Shown here piece after piece: positions 1 through 6,954 of a DNA stretch of 8,286 bases (within the stretch, counting starts at the first letter, position 1; every line of letters starts with the position of its first letter). Both the position numbers and the translations under genes were made by a program. The DNA lies in assembly GCA_030529405.1 (NCBI GenBank), contig JAUMWZ010000006.1, forward strand, positions 13,520-21,805, given 5' to 3'. The notes beneath the pieces were generated by a model that had not been told where the DNA came from, made no database searches, and saw only the letters and a program-made list of their open reading frames with translations. This DNA is from Bacteroides sp. (GTDB lineage: Bacteria > Bacteroidota > Bacteroidia > Bacteroidales > Bacteroidaceae).

Positions 1-1103
1 CTTTCTTTTAGTCTTTCCGCATTTTCTGCTACAATCAGTTTGTCAATGCAGTCTTGTATGTCGCCGTCCATGAAGGCTGAAAGATTGTATATAGTATAAT
101 TTATGCGGTGATCAGTAATTCTTCCCTGTGGATAGTTATAGGTACGTATCTTAGCTGAGCGGTCTCCAGTTGACACCATAGTTTTTCTTTTCGATGCAAT
201 ATCGTCAAGATACTTCTGATGTTCTTTATCATAGATGAAAGTACGCAATCGTGACAATGCTCTTTCTTTATTCTTTGGCTGGTCACGGGTCTCTGTACAC
301 TCAATAAGTATCTCTTCAGCAACCCCTGTATTAGGGTTCTTCCAAACGTATCTAAGACGAACTCCCGATTCAACCTTATTTACATTCTGTCCTCCTGCAC
401 CTCCGCTTCGGAATGTGTCCCACTTAATTTCGCCTTCGTTTATTACTACATCAAATTCCTCTGCCTCTGGAAGTACGGCAACAGATGCAGCCGATGTGTG
501 AACACGTCCTTGTGTTTCTGTTGCAGGAACACGTTGAACTCGGTGCACACCTGACTCATATTTCAAAGTACCATATACATTATCTCCAGTCACGCTACAC
601 ACTATTTCCTTGTAACCGCCAGCTGTTCCTTCGTTTGCACTAGATACTTCCATGCGCCAACCTTTAGTTTCGCAATATTTTGCATACATTCTAAACAAGT
701 CGCCTGCAAATATTGCAGCCTCATCACCTCCTGTTCCTCCTCTAATTTCTAGTATAGCATTCTTACCATCTTGAGGGTCTGCTGGCACAAGCATCAACTT
801 TATTTCCTCCTCTAGGGCAGGTAGTCTTTCTTGGCTACTATCTAGTTCTTCCTTCGCCATTTCTCTCATGTCGGCATCGTCTTCATTAGAAAGTATATTC
901 TTAGCCTCCTCAATGTTAGAAAGAAGTTGCATATATTCCTTGCGAGCCTTCATCAAATCGTCCAGCTCTTTATATTCCTTTGTCAGCTTCACATATCTTT
1001 TTTGGTCAGATATTACTGACGGGTCTGTTATCAGTGTAGATATTTCTTCAAACTTAGCAACCAATCCGTCAAGTTTGTCTAATAAGTTATTGTTGTCTGC
1101 CAT
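1..1103 (-). CDS. prfA: Peptide chain release factor 1 (RF1), 3' end cut by the window edge
   Basis: RF1 recognises UAA and UAG stop codons in the ribosomal A site and triggers release of the finished protein. I translated the minus strand from the ATG at 1103 by hand; it stays open for 367 codons to the window edge with no internal stop. Seen: a helical N-terminal domain (about 1-105), the conserved block EIRGGTGGDEAA (119-130), the RF1-type stop-recognition tripeptide PAT (193-195, within HRVQRVPATETQGR) that separates RF1 from RF2 (SPF), and the catalytic GGQ at 237-239. The C-terminus reads to NAERLKE, and the two leftover bases give a codon beginning AG. Bacteroidota RF1 as I remember it is about 370 residues, so roughly three residues are missing. 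The start fits the family opening MADNNNLL. The gap to purM is 198 bases and holds a repeat array; I found no exact -7 promoter element there. Confidence 0.96.
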   Translation of the reverse strand, partial: MADNNNLLDKLDGLVAKFEEISTLITDPSVISDQKRYVKLTKEYKELDDLMKARKEYMQLLSNIEEAKNILSNEDDADMREMAKEELDSSQERLPALEEEIKLMLVPADPQDGKNAILEIRGGTGGDEAAIFAGDLFRMYAKYCETKGWRMEVSSANEGTAGGYKEIVCSVTGDNVYGTLKYESGVHRVQRVPATETQGRVHTSAASVAVLPEAEEFDVVINEGEIKWDTFRSGGAGGQNVNKVESGVRLRYVWKNPNTGVAEEILIECTETRDQPKNKERALSRLRTFIYDKEHQKYLDDIASKRKTMVSTGDRSAKIRTYNYPQGRITDHRINYTIYNLSAFMDGDIQDCIDKLIVAENAERLKE

Positions 1104-1207
1104 TATATATTGGTTGATTTATATGTCTTTTATTACGCGCTTAGCAATGGTTACCACACTCACATTTGATAAACACTGCTCCACACAACCGTTTACCACT
1201 GTTTTGC

Positions 1208-1273
1208 AAACCATATACAGTCAATAAGTCAGCTATATATAGTTTGAAAACAGAGTATATACAGTTTATTTTC
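1208..1273. repeat. 22-base periodic intergenic repeat array 1 (3 units)
   Basis: Three consecutive 22-base units begin at 1208, 1230 and 1252. Their 13-base cores read AAACCATATACAG, CAGCTATATATAG and AGAGTATATACAG, with the ATATA stretch at the same position in each. The middle unit reads better on the minus strand (AAACTATATATAG at 1246-1234), which fits the quasi-palindromic nature of the unit. The array lies 28 bases beyond the purM stop codon and about 105 bases upstream of the prfA start. A further degenerate copy may precede it near 1186-1200. I see no terminator hairpin between purM and this array. Confidence 0.75.
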
Positions 1274-1301
1274 AAATTAAGATGTTTTGTTTCGGAGGCG
1301 T

Positions 1302-2468
1302 TTAATAAACAAATTCTCCAAACTCACTCTTTATTATAAGTTCTTTCTTATCACTACTTTCCACTCTACCTACAATCTGCGCTGGAATACCAAATTCTTC
1401 CGATATAGCTATTATATCTTTAGCATATTGTTCAGGTAGATATATTTCCATTCTGTGTCCCATGTTGAACACCTTATACATTTCTGCCCAATCCGTTCCG
1501 CTTTGTTCCTTTATTGTTCTAAACAAAGGAGGCACAGGGAACATATTGTCTTTCACTATTCTTAGGTTGTCTATGAAGTGAAGTATCTTTGTTTGCGCTC
1601 CACCAGAACAATGCACCATTCCGTGAATATTCTTTCTGTGTACATCAAGAATTTTCTTTATCACAGGCGCATAAGTACGTGTAGGCGAAAGCACAAGTTT
1701 GCCCGCATCTAAAGGACTATCTTTCACCTCGTCAGTTAGCTTTAGTCCTCCCGAATAAACTAGTTCTTGCGGAACAGCAGAGTCGTAACTTTCTGGATAT
1801 TTTTCAGCTATATATTTGTTGAACACATCATGTCTTGCACTTGTAAGACCGTTACTTCCCATTCCACCGTTATATTCTTTCTCGTATGTTGCTTGTCCGA
1901 AAGAAGCAAGACCAACTATAACATCGCCCGCCTTTATATTACCGTTATCGACAACATCTTCTCTTTTCATACGACAAGTAACAGTAGAATCAACGATGAT
2001 GGTACGCACTAAGTCGCCCACATCAGCTGTTTCTCCCCCACTGCCATACACACCTATCCCCATATCTCTTAACTCTGACATCAGTTCTTCAGTACCGTTG
2101 ATGATAGAAGATATTACCTCTCCAGGAATAAGAAGTTTATTTCTGCCGATAGTTGATGACACCAAGATATTATCTACTGCTCCAACACAGAGCAAATCAT
2201 CTATATTCATGATGAGAGCGTCTTGTGCAATACCTTTCCACACAGATATATCTCCCGTTTCTTTCCAATATATGTATGCCAAAGACGATTTTGTTCCAGC
2301 TCCGTCAGCATGCATAATGTTGCAGTATTCTGTATCTCCTCCGAGAATGTCTGGTATTATCTTACAGAATGCTTTAGGAAATATTCCCTTGTCAATATTC
2401 TTTATAGCGTTATGCACATCTTCTTTCGATGCGCTAACACCTCTCATCATATACCTTTGATTGCTCAT
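1302..2468 (-). CDS. purM: Phosphoribosylformylglycinamidine cyclo-ligase (AIR synthetase)
   Basis: PurM closes the imidazole ring of formylglycinamidine ribonucleotide using ATP, giving aminoimidazole ribonucleotide, the fifth step of de novo purine synthesis; it acts in the cytoplasm as a dimer. The 388-residue protein shows the family's nucleotide-site signature DGAGTK (55-60; DGVGTK in most bacteria), the segment GSGGETADVGDLVRT (142-156), the glycine-rich stretch EYNGGMGSNGLTSARHD, and the late block EMYKVFNMGHRMEIYLP near residues 330-346, which aligns with the E. coli EMYRTFNCG region. It is longer than E. coli PurM (about 345) but matches the Bacteroidota form, which opens MSNQRYMMRGVSASKEDVH as here. 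The start is therefore well supported. lemA ends 53 bases upstream with no visible terminator between, so co-transcription with lemA is possible. purC, acting three steps later, lies about 4.6 kb upstream on the same strand. Confidence 0.96.
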   Translation of the reverse strand: MSNQRYMMRGVSASKEDVHNAIKNIDKGIFPKAFCKIIPDILGGDTEYCNIMHADGAGTKSSLAYIYWKETGDISVWKGIAQDALIMNIDDLLCVGAVDNILVSSTIGRNKLLIPGEVISSIINGTEELMSELRDMGIGVYGSGGETADVGDLVRTIIVDSTVTCRMKREDVVDNGNIKAGDVIVGLASFGQATYEKEYNGGMGSNGLTSARHDVFNKYIAEKYPESYDSAVPQELVYSGGLKLTDEVKDSPLDAGKLVLSPTRTYAPVIKKILDVHRKNIHGMVHCSGGAQTKILHFIDNLRIVKDNMFPVPPLFRTIKEQSGTDWAEMYKVFNMGHRMEIYLPEQYAKDIIAISEEFGIPAQIVGRVESSDKKELIIKSEFGEFVY

Positions 2469-2521
2469 TTCTGTGTATCTTGTTTGTTAAGAGTTGGTTA
2501 AACTACTGAGTATATTTTGTA

Positions 2522-3103
2522 TTAAAATTCTACTTTAGGTGCGTTCTGACTTCCTTCATCTGCTTTGAAGTAGTCTTTCTTTTCAAATCCGAATATAGCT
2601 GCTACAATATTATTTGGAAATCTTCTGACAGTTGTATTGTAGTCTTTTGCCACGGCATTGAAGTCATTTCTAGCCACAGCTATTCTGTTTTCTGTTCCTT
2701 CTAATTGTGCTTGCAGTTCCAAGAAGTTTTGGTTTGCCTTCAAGTCAGGGTATTTTTCCACCACAACAAGCAATTTGCTAAGTGCCGAACTAACATTGTT
2801 TTGTGCTTGTTGAAACTCTGCCATCTTTTCAGCTGTCAAGTTTGTAGGATCAACAGTCACTTGTGTAGCTTTGCTACGAGCTTCTATAACCGCTTGAAGT
2901 GTACTTTGTTCGTGTGCAGCATATCCTTTCACTGTGTTCACAAGGTTAGGAATAAGGTCTGCTCTACGTTGATATTGTGTTTCCACATTAGCCCATTTTG
3001 TTTGAACTCCTTCTTCCATAGAAACCATTTTGTTATATCCCATCATTCCCCAAATGAATAATGCAACTACTACAACAATTAAAATAATAGTACTCTTTTT
3101 CAT
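2522..3103 (-). CDS. lemA: LemA family membrane protein
   Basis: LemA proteins are small membrane-anchored proteins with a long helical-bundle domain; their molecular role is unsettled. The 193-residue product has a short Lys start, one hydrophobic segment (about 4-22), then the family pattern VQTKWANVETQYQRRADLIP (33-52) and NLVNTVKGYAAHEQSTL (53-69). The helical region is rich in Ala, Gln and Glu, and the protein ends with the family C-terminus RRFPNNIVAAIFGF followed by KDYFKADEGSQNAPKVEF. Length is usual for the family. The domain should lie outside the cytoplasmic membrane, on the periplasmic side in a Gram-negative cell. The start is the only reasonable ATG and a -7-type promoter element sits 25 bases upstream. 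The preceding gene encodes a TPM-domain protein, a frequent neighbour of lemA, which suggests a shared envelope role (inference). Confidence 0.95.
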   Translation of the reverse strand: MKKSTIILIVVVVALFIWGMMGYNKMVSMEEGVQTKWANVETQYQRRADLIPNLVNTVKGYAAHEQSTLQAVIEARSKATQVTVDPTNLTAEKMAEFQQAQNNVSSALSKLLVVVEKYPDLKANQNFLELQAQLEGTENRIAVARNDFNAVAKDYNTTVRRFPNNIVAAIFGFEKKDYFKADEGSQNAPKVEF

Positions 3104-3127
3104 ATCTTTATTTGTTTATGTGTTATA

Positions 3128-3135
3128 CAAATCTA
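3128..3135 (-). promoter_or_regulatory. Possible lemA promoter, Bacteroidota -7 element
   Basis: On the minus strand this reads TAGATTTG, an exact match to the Bacteroidota -7 consensus TAnnTTTG. Transcription would start about 7 bases downstream, leaving a leader of roughly 18-20 bases before the lemA ATG at 3103. The -33 element (TTTG/TTG) is not visible at the expected 19-21 base distance, so the match is incomplete. The first units of repeat array 2 begin only two bases upstream, in the spacer between -7 and -33. Confidence 0.45.
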
Positions 3136-3136
3136 T

Positions 3137-3246
3137 GTTTTATATATAATAGTCTTTTTGTTTATATATACTTTCAAAGTAAACTATATACAACTGACTC
3201 ACAAACTATATACAGTTGATATTCAAATCATATACAGTTGGCAAAT
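3137..3246. repeat. 22-base periodic intergenic repeat array 2 (5 units)
   Basis: Five units begin at 3137, 3159, 3181, 3203 and 3225, exactly 22 bases apart. The last three are clear (cores AAACTATATACAA, AAACTATATACAG, AAATCATATACAG). The first two keep only the TATATA run in the same phase (GTTTTATATATAA, TGTTTATATATAC). The array fills 110 of the 162 bases between the TPM-protein stop codon (3266) and the lemA start (3103). It begins 19 bases after the stop and reaches the presumed lemA promoter. The end next to the TPM gene, GTTGGCAAATCAACA (3237-3251), resembles the matching end of array 4. Confidence 0.8.
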
Positions 3247-3265
3247 CAACATGTAATAGCTTGTT

Positions 3266-4159
3266 TTAGAATCGACTACCGGCACCACCGCCACCGCCTA
3301 TTCCTCCGCCGAAACTTCCGCCTCTGAAGCCTCCGCCACGACTACCACCTCCAAATCCTCCAATAATTGGTGGTATGCCACCTCCGCTATCTCGGTAGCT
3401 ATTGCGAATAACATTCTTAGTAAATCCGCAGTTAGCACAAGTGTAAGTCCACTCTTCTTTCACAGCACTCCTTGTTCTGCTAATCACTCGACTGTCTGTC
3501 CTCATCATCTTAGGCTTACCACACTGTGGACATTTCATTTCTTTATATGCTTGATACATACCAATAACACCAAACAGACCAAATATTCCTAAAATCAAAA
3601 TAAGGACATTCAAGCCAAGACCTTCTTCTTTCTCCAGCTCGTCATTGACCATACTTCCGTCTAAGCGACTGCATATTTGCTCCATACCAGCAAGCATACC
3701 AGTGTCCCAATCCTTATTTTTGAAGTGCGAAATCATATACTTTGTCTGTATGCGCTTACATATAGCATCTGGCAGTATTCCCTCAAGTCCATAGCCAGTA
3801 TACATATGTATGCATCTTTGGTCGGTTACAAGTAGTACAACCATACCATTGTTTTTGCCTTTCTTACCTACTCCCCACGTGTTTAGCAACTTGTGCGAGA
3901 AGTCAAAGCAATCTGTATCGCCAATAGAGTTAAGCGCAACCACGACAATCTCTATGCCTGTTTGTTGTTCAAGATTATATATCTTAGAATTTATTTCTCT
4001 TTCAGTCTCGGCAGAAAGTATGTTGTCTGGGTTGGTTACATATCTTGTTCTGTCTTGAAGATGTACATTAGGCACACTTTCCACCGTGTAGGCTCTGTTT
4101 TGCGAAAAGCCTAAACACACAGACAAAATCATCATTATGCTAAATGTAAATATCCTCAT
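3266..4159 (-). CDS. TPM-domain (YgcG-like) exported membrane protein with zinc ribbon and Gly-rich tail
   Basis: The 297-residue product starts with a signal peptide-like segment (about 1-20, MRIFTFSIMMILSVCLGFSQ). A TPM domain follows (about 38-165): VTNPDNILSAETEREINSKI (41-60), the strand EIVVVALNS, NNGMVVLLVTDQRCIHMYTGYGLEG (103-127) and LPDAICKRIQ. TPM domains are found in YgcG-type proteins and in the TLP18.3 photosystem II repair protein. After an acidic stretch comes a membrane segment (about 181-201), then a four-cysteine zinc ribbon (C210, C213, C241, C244) and a tail (259-297) dominated by Gly with scattered Arg, Ser and Phe, a hallmark of this family. The likely topology is TPM domain in the periplasm and zinc ribbon plus tail in the cytoplasm (inference). 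lemA follows after 162 bases. The biochemical function is unknown; phosphatase activity has been claimed for some relatives, but I cannot infer it here. Confidence 0.88.
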   Translation of the reverse strand: MRIFTFSIMMILSVCLGFSQNRAYTVESVPNVHLQDRTRYVTNPDNILSAETEREINSKIYNLEQQTGIEIVVVALNSIGDTDCFDFSHKLLNTWGVGKKGKNNGMVVLLVTDQRCIHMYTGYGLEGILPDAICKRIQTKYMISHFKNKDWDTGMLAGMEQICSRLDGSMVNDELEKEEGLGLNVLILILGIFGLFGVIGMYQAYKEMKCPQCGKPKMMRTDSRVISRTRSAVKEEWTYTCANCGFTKNVIRNSYRDSGGGIPPIIGGFGGGSRGGGFRGGSFGGGIGGGGGAGSRF

Positions 4160-4168
4160 GTCGTTTCT

Positions 4169-4256
4169 AATTTGTATATACTCAACTTTTAATTTATATA
4201 CAGTCTATTTTCAATTCATACACAACTTGCAGGTAGACTGTATATGGTTTGAATTC
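4169..4256. repeat. 22-base periodic intergenic repeat array 3 (4 units filling the gap)
   Basis: Units begin at 4169, 4191, 4213 and 4235. Cores are AATTTGTATATAC, AATTTATATACAG, AATTCATACACAA and AGACTGTATATGG. The fourth reads on the minus strand as AAACCATATACAG (4250-4238), a perfect consensus in inverted orientation. The four units occupy 88 of the 97 intergenic bases. The array ends on the base directly before the hydrolase stop codon (4257-4259), and only nine bases separate its other end from the TPM-protein ATG. Any promoter or leader for the TPM gene must therefore lie in the repeats or further upstream. Confidence 0.78.
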
Positions 4257-5231
4257 CTATTGTATGTATCTGTATATAAAGTCTTTTACTCTTTGGGTGT
4301 ATTCCTCTTTATTTTCTTGGTAAGACACAGCATGTTCTGCATCTTTCACAACCCATATTTGCTTGTCGCCTTTCTTTGCTTCATATAACTGATAAACCAT
4401 ATTGGTAGGCACATAATCATCTTTGTCGCCATGTATAAAGAACATTGGCTTTTTGCACTTCATTACTTGATTTATCGCAGATGCTTCTTTGAACCCCCAA
4501 CCATACTTTGCCCTGCACAACCAGTCAGCAGTGTATAGCAACGGGAACTCTGGCAATGAAAAGTCTTCTTTCATCTCTTTAGAAAACTGTTCCCATACAC
4601 TTGTATATCCGCAGTCTTCAACATACACCTTAACACAATCATTTACCGACTCCTCTCCAGATACCATCATCGTAGTTGCAGCTCCCATAGAAATTCCATG
4701 AACCACCATCTCCGTATTTTTCCCGAATATTTCGTTGGCAATATCTATCCATCTGATTACATCAAGTCTGTCTTTCCAGCCCATTTGTATTGCCTTTCCT
4801 TCGCTCTTGCCATGATAATGCAAGTCGGGCAACAACACATTAAAACCCAAATCTTTATTATACATGTATGCAATCATCATCATTCTGGTTGCATTGTCAG
4901 TATATCCGTGTACAATCACAGCTGTTTTGCTCGTTGGTTGTGCTGAATATATATATTGTGCATGAAGTTTTATGTTTTCATCATTAGTTATAAAAGTATC
5001 TTTTATAGCACTCTCTGCAATCAAACTATCTCTCCATTCGGCATAGAAAGGGTAGTTTTCTTCCATAAACACTTCACTAAGTTCGTTTTTCTTTTCTATT
5101 GTTTTGTCGGGAGTTAAGGCATACGAAACCATATAGCAACTACCGCCTATGATAGAAATAAGAACAAACACTGCCAAGAATAATAATATTCTTTTCAATG
5201 TAAATATTCTTTTCTTGTCCTGTCCTCTCAT
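4257..5231 (-). CDS. Membrane-anchored alpha/beta hydrolase
   Basis: A serine hydrolase of the alpha/beta fold; substrate not recognisable. The 324-residue protein has a basic N-terminus, one hydrophobic anchor (about 13-36) and a linker, then the fold from about residue 80. Visible are the oxyanion region VIVHGYTDN (105-113), the block DLHYHGKSEG (136-145) typical of this subgroup (D-x-R-G-H-G-x-S-x-G in many members), the nucleophile elbow GISMG with Ser181, the acid within HGDKDDYVP (probably Asp271) and the catalytic His300 in DAEHAVSY. The triad is complete and correctly ordered. The anchor probably puts the domain outside the cytoplasmic membrane. The short lid region is compatible with an esterase or acyl-peptidase-like enzyme, but that is open. 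It starts 62 bases after aroE; the next gene (TPM protein) is separated only by repeat array 3. The last codons contain a repeat-like core on the coding strand. Confidence 0.9.
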   Translation of the reverse strand: MRGQDKKRIFTLKRILLFLAVFVLISIIGGSCYMVSYALTPDKTIEKKNELSEVFMEENYPFYAEWRDSLIAESAIKDTFITNDENIKLHAQYIYSAQPTSKTAVIVHGYTDNATRMMMIAYMYNKDLGFNVLLPDLHYHGKSEGKAIQMGWKDRLDVIRWIDIANEIFGKNTEMVVHGISMGAATTMMVSGEESVNDCVKVYVEDCGYTSVWEQFSKEMKEDFSLPEFPLLYTADWLCRAKYGWGFKEASAINQVMKCKKPMFFIHGDKDDYVPTNMVYQLYEAKKGDKQIWVVKDAEHAVSYQENKEEYTQRVKDFIYRYIQ

Positions 5232-5255
5232 TATTTATTAAGTTTATCACGTTCG

Positions 5256-5281
5256 TTGTGATGCAAAATGAGCATACACAA
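5256..5281 (-). other. Imperfect hairpin between aroE and the hydrolase gene
   Basis: TTGTGATGC (5256-5264) can pair with GCAT-A-CACAA (5272-5281): nine base pairs with one bulged base and a seven-base loop. It lies 12 bases after the aroE stop codon. There is no T-rich stretch beyond it on the minus strand, so intrinsic termination is uncertain. It could instead mark or protect an mRNA 3' end, or be chance. Confidence 0.3.
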
Positions 5282-5293
5282 CAAACAAATATT

Positions 5294-6058
5294 CTATATG
5301 TTCCAAATATTCCAAGCAGCCTCTGCCTGCAATTCTAACATTTCTTGCCCATTCTTTACTGTTGCTCCCCTCTCAACTCCTTTTTTCATAAAGGCAGTAG
5401 TAGCAGGGTTATACACCAAGTCAAAAAGCAAATGTTCCTTACCTATATATTCATAGGGCAAGTGTATATATTCATCAACATTAGGATAAGTGCCAACTGG
5501 AGTGCAGTTTACTATTACCTTATGTTCATCTAATATATATTTTGTGAGTTCATCATAATTTATTGTGAACCCATTCTTTGTTGTTCTTGAGACGTATATA
5601 TTATCTATTCCCAGCTCACACAAAGAGTATTTCACTGCTTTTGCTGCACCTCCAGTACCCAAAATTAGTGCTTTTTTATGACATTCTCTCAATAGTGGCT
5701 TTATAGAGTTAGTAAAACCCGTAACATCAGTGTTATATCCCACCAACTGAATGCCAAACTTTTCGGTGCGCTCTATCTTTACCACATTTACTGCACCTGC
5801 TTTGAATGCTCTGCTATCAACACTATCTAGCAAGGGCATTATGCTTTCTTTGTGAGGTATCGTAACATTAAATCCGACTAAAGACTCATTGTTTTCGATG
5901 ACCTCAAATATGTCTTCTACGTCCTTAAATTCATAGTTTACGTATGTAGCATCTATATTCTCCTTTCGAAACTTATTCTCAAAATACTGTTTAGAGAATG
6001 AGTGCGACAGCGGATAACCTAAGAGTCCGTATTCTTTCTTCATTGTCTGTTTCTTCAT
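5294..6058 (-). CDS. aroE: Shikimate dehydrogenase (NADP+)
   Basis: AroE reduces 3-dehydroshikimate to shikimate with NADPH, the fourth step of the pathway to chorismate, which supplies aromatic amino acids and menaquinone. In the 254-residue product the substrate site is visible as YPLSHSFS (15-22, Ser20 and Ser22), NVTIPHK with the catalytic Lys70, GAVN (Asn91) and NTDVTGF with the catalytic Asp111. The nucleotide fold shows GTGGAAKA (134-141), then NCTPVGTYPN, DLVYNP and the end block NGQEMLELQAEAAW (Gln244). All key residues are present. The first ATG is 14 bases past the ubiE stop codon. Met6 (ATG at 6043) gives MKKEYGLLGYP, which fits the usual family start and length (about 249) better and has a purine-rich lead; neither can be excluded. 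The tight spacing makes a ubiE-aroE operon very likely. Confidence 0.95.
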   Translation of the reverse strand: MKKQTMKKEYGLLGYPLSHSFSKQYFENKFRKENIDATYVNYEFKDVEDIFEVIENNESLVGFNVTIPHKESIMPLLDSVDSRAFKAGAVNVVKIERTEKFGIQLVGYNTDVTGFTNSIKPLLRECHKKALILGTGGAAKAVKYSLCELGIDNIYVSRTTKNGFTINYDELTKYILDEHKVIVNCTPVGTYPNVDEYIHLPYEYIGKEHLLFDLVYNPATTAFMKKGVERGATVKNGQEMLELQAEAAWNIWNI

Positions 6059-6072
6059 GTAGGACTATTTTG

Positions 6073-6810
6073 CTACTTAGTAGCTACATATAGCGTACAA
6101 ATACCGAAAGTCATTCTCTCAAAGCTAACATACTCATATCCCACACTGTGTAATATTCGTTTCATTTCTTCTCCTTGCGGAAAGGCTTCCATGGTCTTAG
6201 GCAAGTAGTCATACGCCTTTTTATCTTTCGACACATAACCACCAACTTTCCTTATTATAACATTAGAGTAGAAGTTGAACATCTGCTTAAACGGTGCTTT
6301 CTCTGGTGTAGTGAGTTCCAATATAACCAGCTTTCCTCCTTTTCGCAACACTCTGTAAATTTCAGACAAACCTCTGTCTAGGTTTTCAAAATTCCTCACT
6401 CCGAAAGTGACCGTTACTGCGTCAAAAGTTCCGTCTTCAAAACTGAGGTTTGCACAGTCTTCTTTCTGAAAGTGTATAATATCTTTCAACCCCTCTTTAG
6501 CTGCTTTTTCTCTCCCCACATTCATCATACCTTCTGATATATCAGTAGCATACACACAATTAGGCTTCAATCTTTTTGCTGTGAGTATAGCAAAATCGCC
6601 TGTTCCGGTAGCTACGTCCATTACCTTCTTAGGGCATAGTTTCTTTATGGAATCAACAGCCTTCTTCCTCCAATATCTGTCAATTCCCATCGAAAGTGTT
6701 ATGTTTAGCTTGTCATAAGTAGGAGCAATATTGTCGAACATCTGTTCTATCTGTTCCGTTTTGCTCTTATCACTTCCGTAAGGTGTTATTTTCTGTTGAG
6801 GATAATCCAT
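6073..6810 (-). CDS. ubiE: Demethylmenaquinone methyltransferase (UbiE/MenG)
   Basis: This SAM-dependent enzyme methylates demethylmenaquinone, the last step of menaquinone synthesis; Bacteroidota use menaquinone in anaerobic respiration, so the menaquinone role (MenG) is the one expected. From the chosen start there are 245 residues. Numbering from that start, visible motifs are the family opening VEQ-like TEQIEQMFDNIAPTYDKLN (18-36), GIDRYWRKKA (42-51), SAM motif I VMDVATGTGDFAI (63-75), the acidic ribose site ATDISEGMM, the UbiE signature TFGVRNF (135-141), and the late segment DYLPKTMEAFPQGEEM. The frame is open to an ATG at 6837, which would add nine residues (MMNVLRNKN). I prefer the ATG at 6810 because family members begin M-x-YPQ-x-KI and are about 245 long, and because it follows an A-rich stretch. 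aroE follows after 14 bases. The gene's own promoter is not clear. Confidence 0.94.
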   Translation of the reverse strand: MDYPQQKITPYGSDKSKTEQIEQMFDNIAPTYDKLNITLSMGIDRYWRKKAVDSIKKLCPKKVMDVATGTGDFAILTAKRLKPNCVYATDISEGMMNVGREKAAKEGLKDIIHFQKEDCANLSFEDGTFDAVTVTFGVRNFENLDRGLSEIYRVLRKGGKLVILELTTPEKAPFKQMFNFYSNVIIRKVGGYVSKDKKAYDYLPKTMEAFPQGEEMKRILHSVGYEYVSFERMTFGICTLYVATK

Positions 6811-6954
6811 ATTTTTATTTCTCAAGACATTCATCATTCACTAGCAAACTATGCTAAAACTGAAAAAGAAAGTCTATTATATAACTTCCATTTTATAATA
6901 AGGCTGTCGGCAAAACACACTACAAGTAACACAATCATTACTAGACGTTTATGC
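6811..6954. other. ubiE upstream region with an AT-rich inverted repeat
   Basis: This is the ubiE-proximal part of the 311-base purC/ubiE gap. I see no gene in it on either strand. TATTATATAA (6875-6884) and TTTTATAATA (6891-6900) form an inverted repeat with one mismatch and a six-base loop, too AT-rich to be a convincing terminator. No exact TAnnTTTG element faces ubiE in this part. GCAAACTATGC at 6844-6854 faintly resembles the 22-base unit. The remainder shows nothing I can name. Confidence 0.4.

Noticed and set aside
1..1103. prfA as a frameshifted or broken gene, since no complete frame ends inside the window
   Set aside because: Codon-by-codon reading from 1103 to 3 shows no stop and all RF1 motifs; the gene simply continues past the window edge.
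868..2501. Plus-strand reading frames over prfA and purM (for example 868-1227, 1816-2460)
   Set aside because: They lie opposite well-conserved genes, have Ser- and Ile-rich low-complexity translations and no recognisable domain; they are antisense shadows.
3270..3370. GC-rich short repeat at the end of the TPM gene
   Set aside because: It is the in-frame coding of the Gly-rich tail typical of this family, not a separate DNA repeat.
3266..4159. TPM protein as a lipoprotein (LSVC near residues 12-15)
   Set aside because: The residue before Cys15 is Val, not Gly, Ala or Ser, and the Cys lies within the hydrophobic stretch; an ordinary signal peptide ending near Gln20 fits better.
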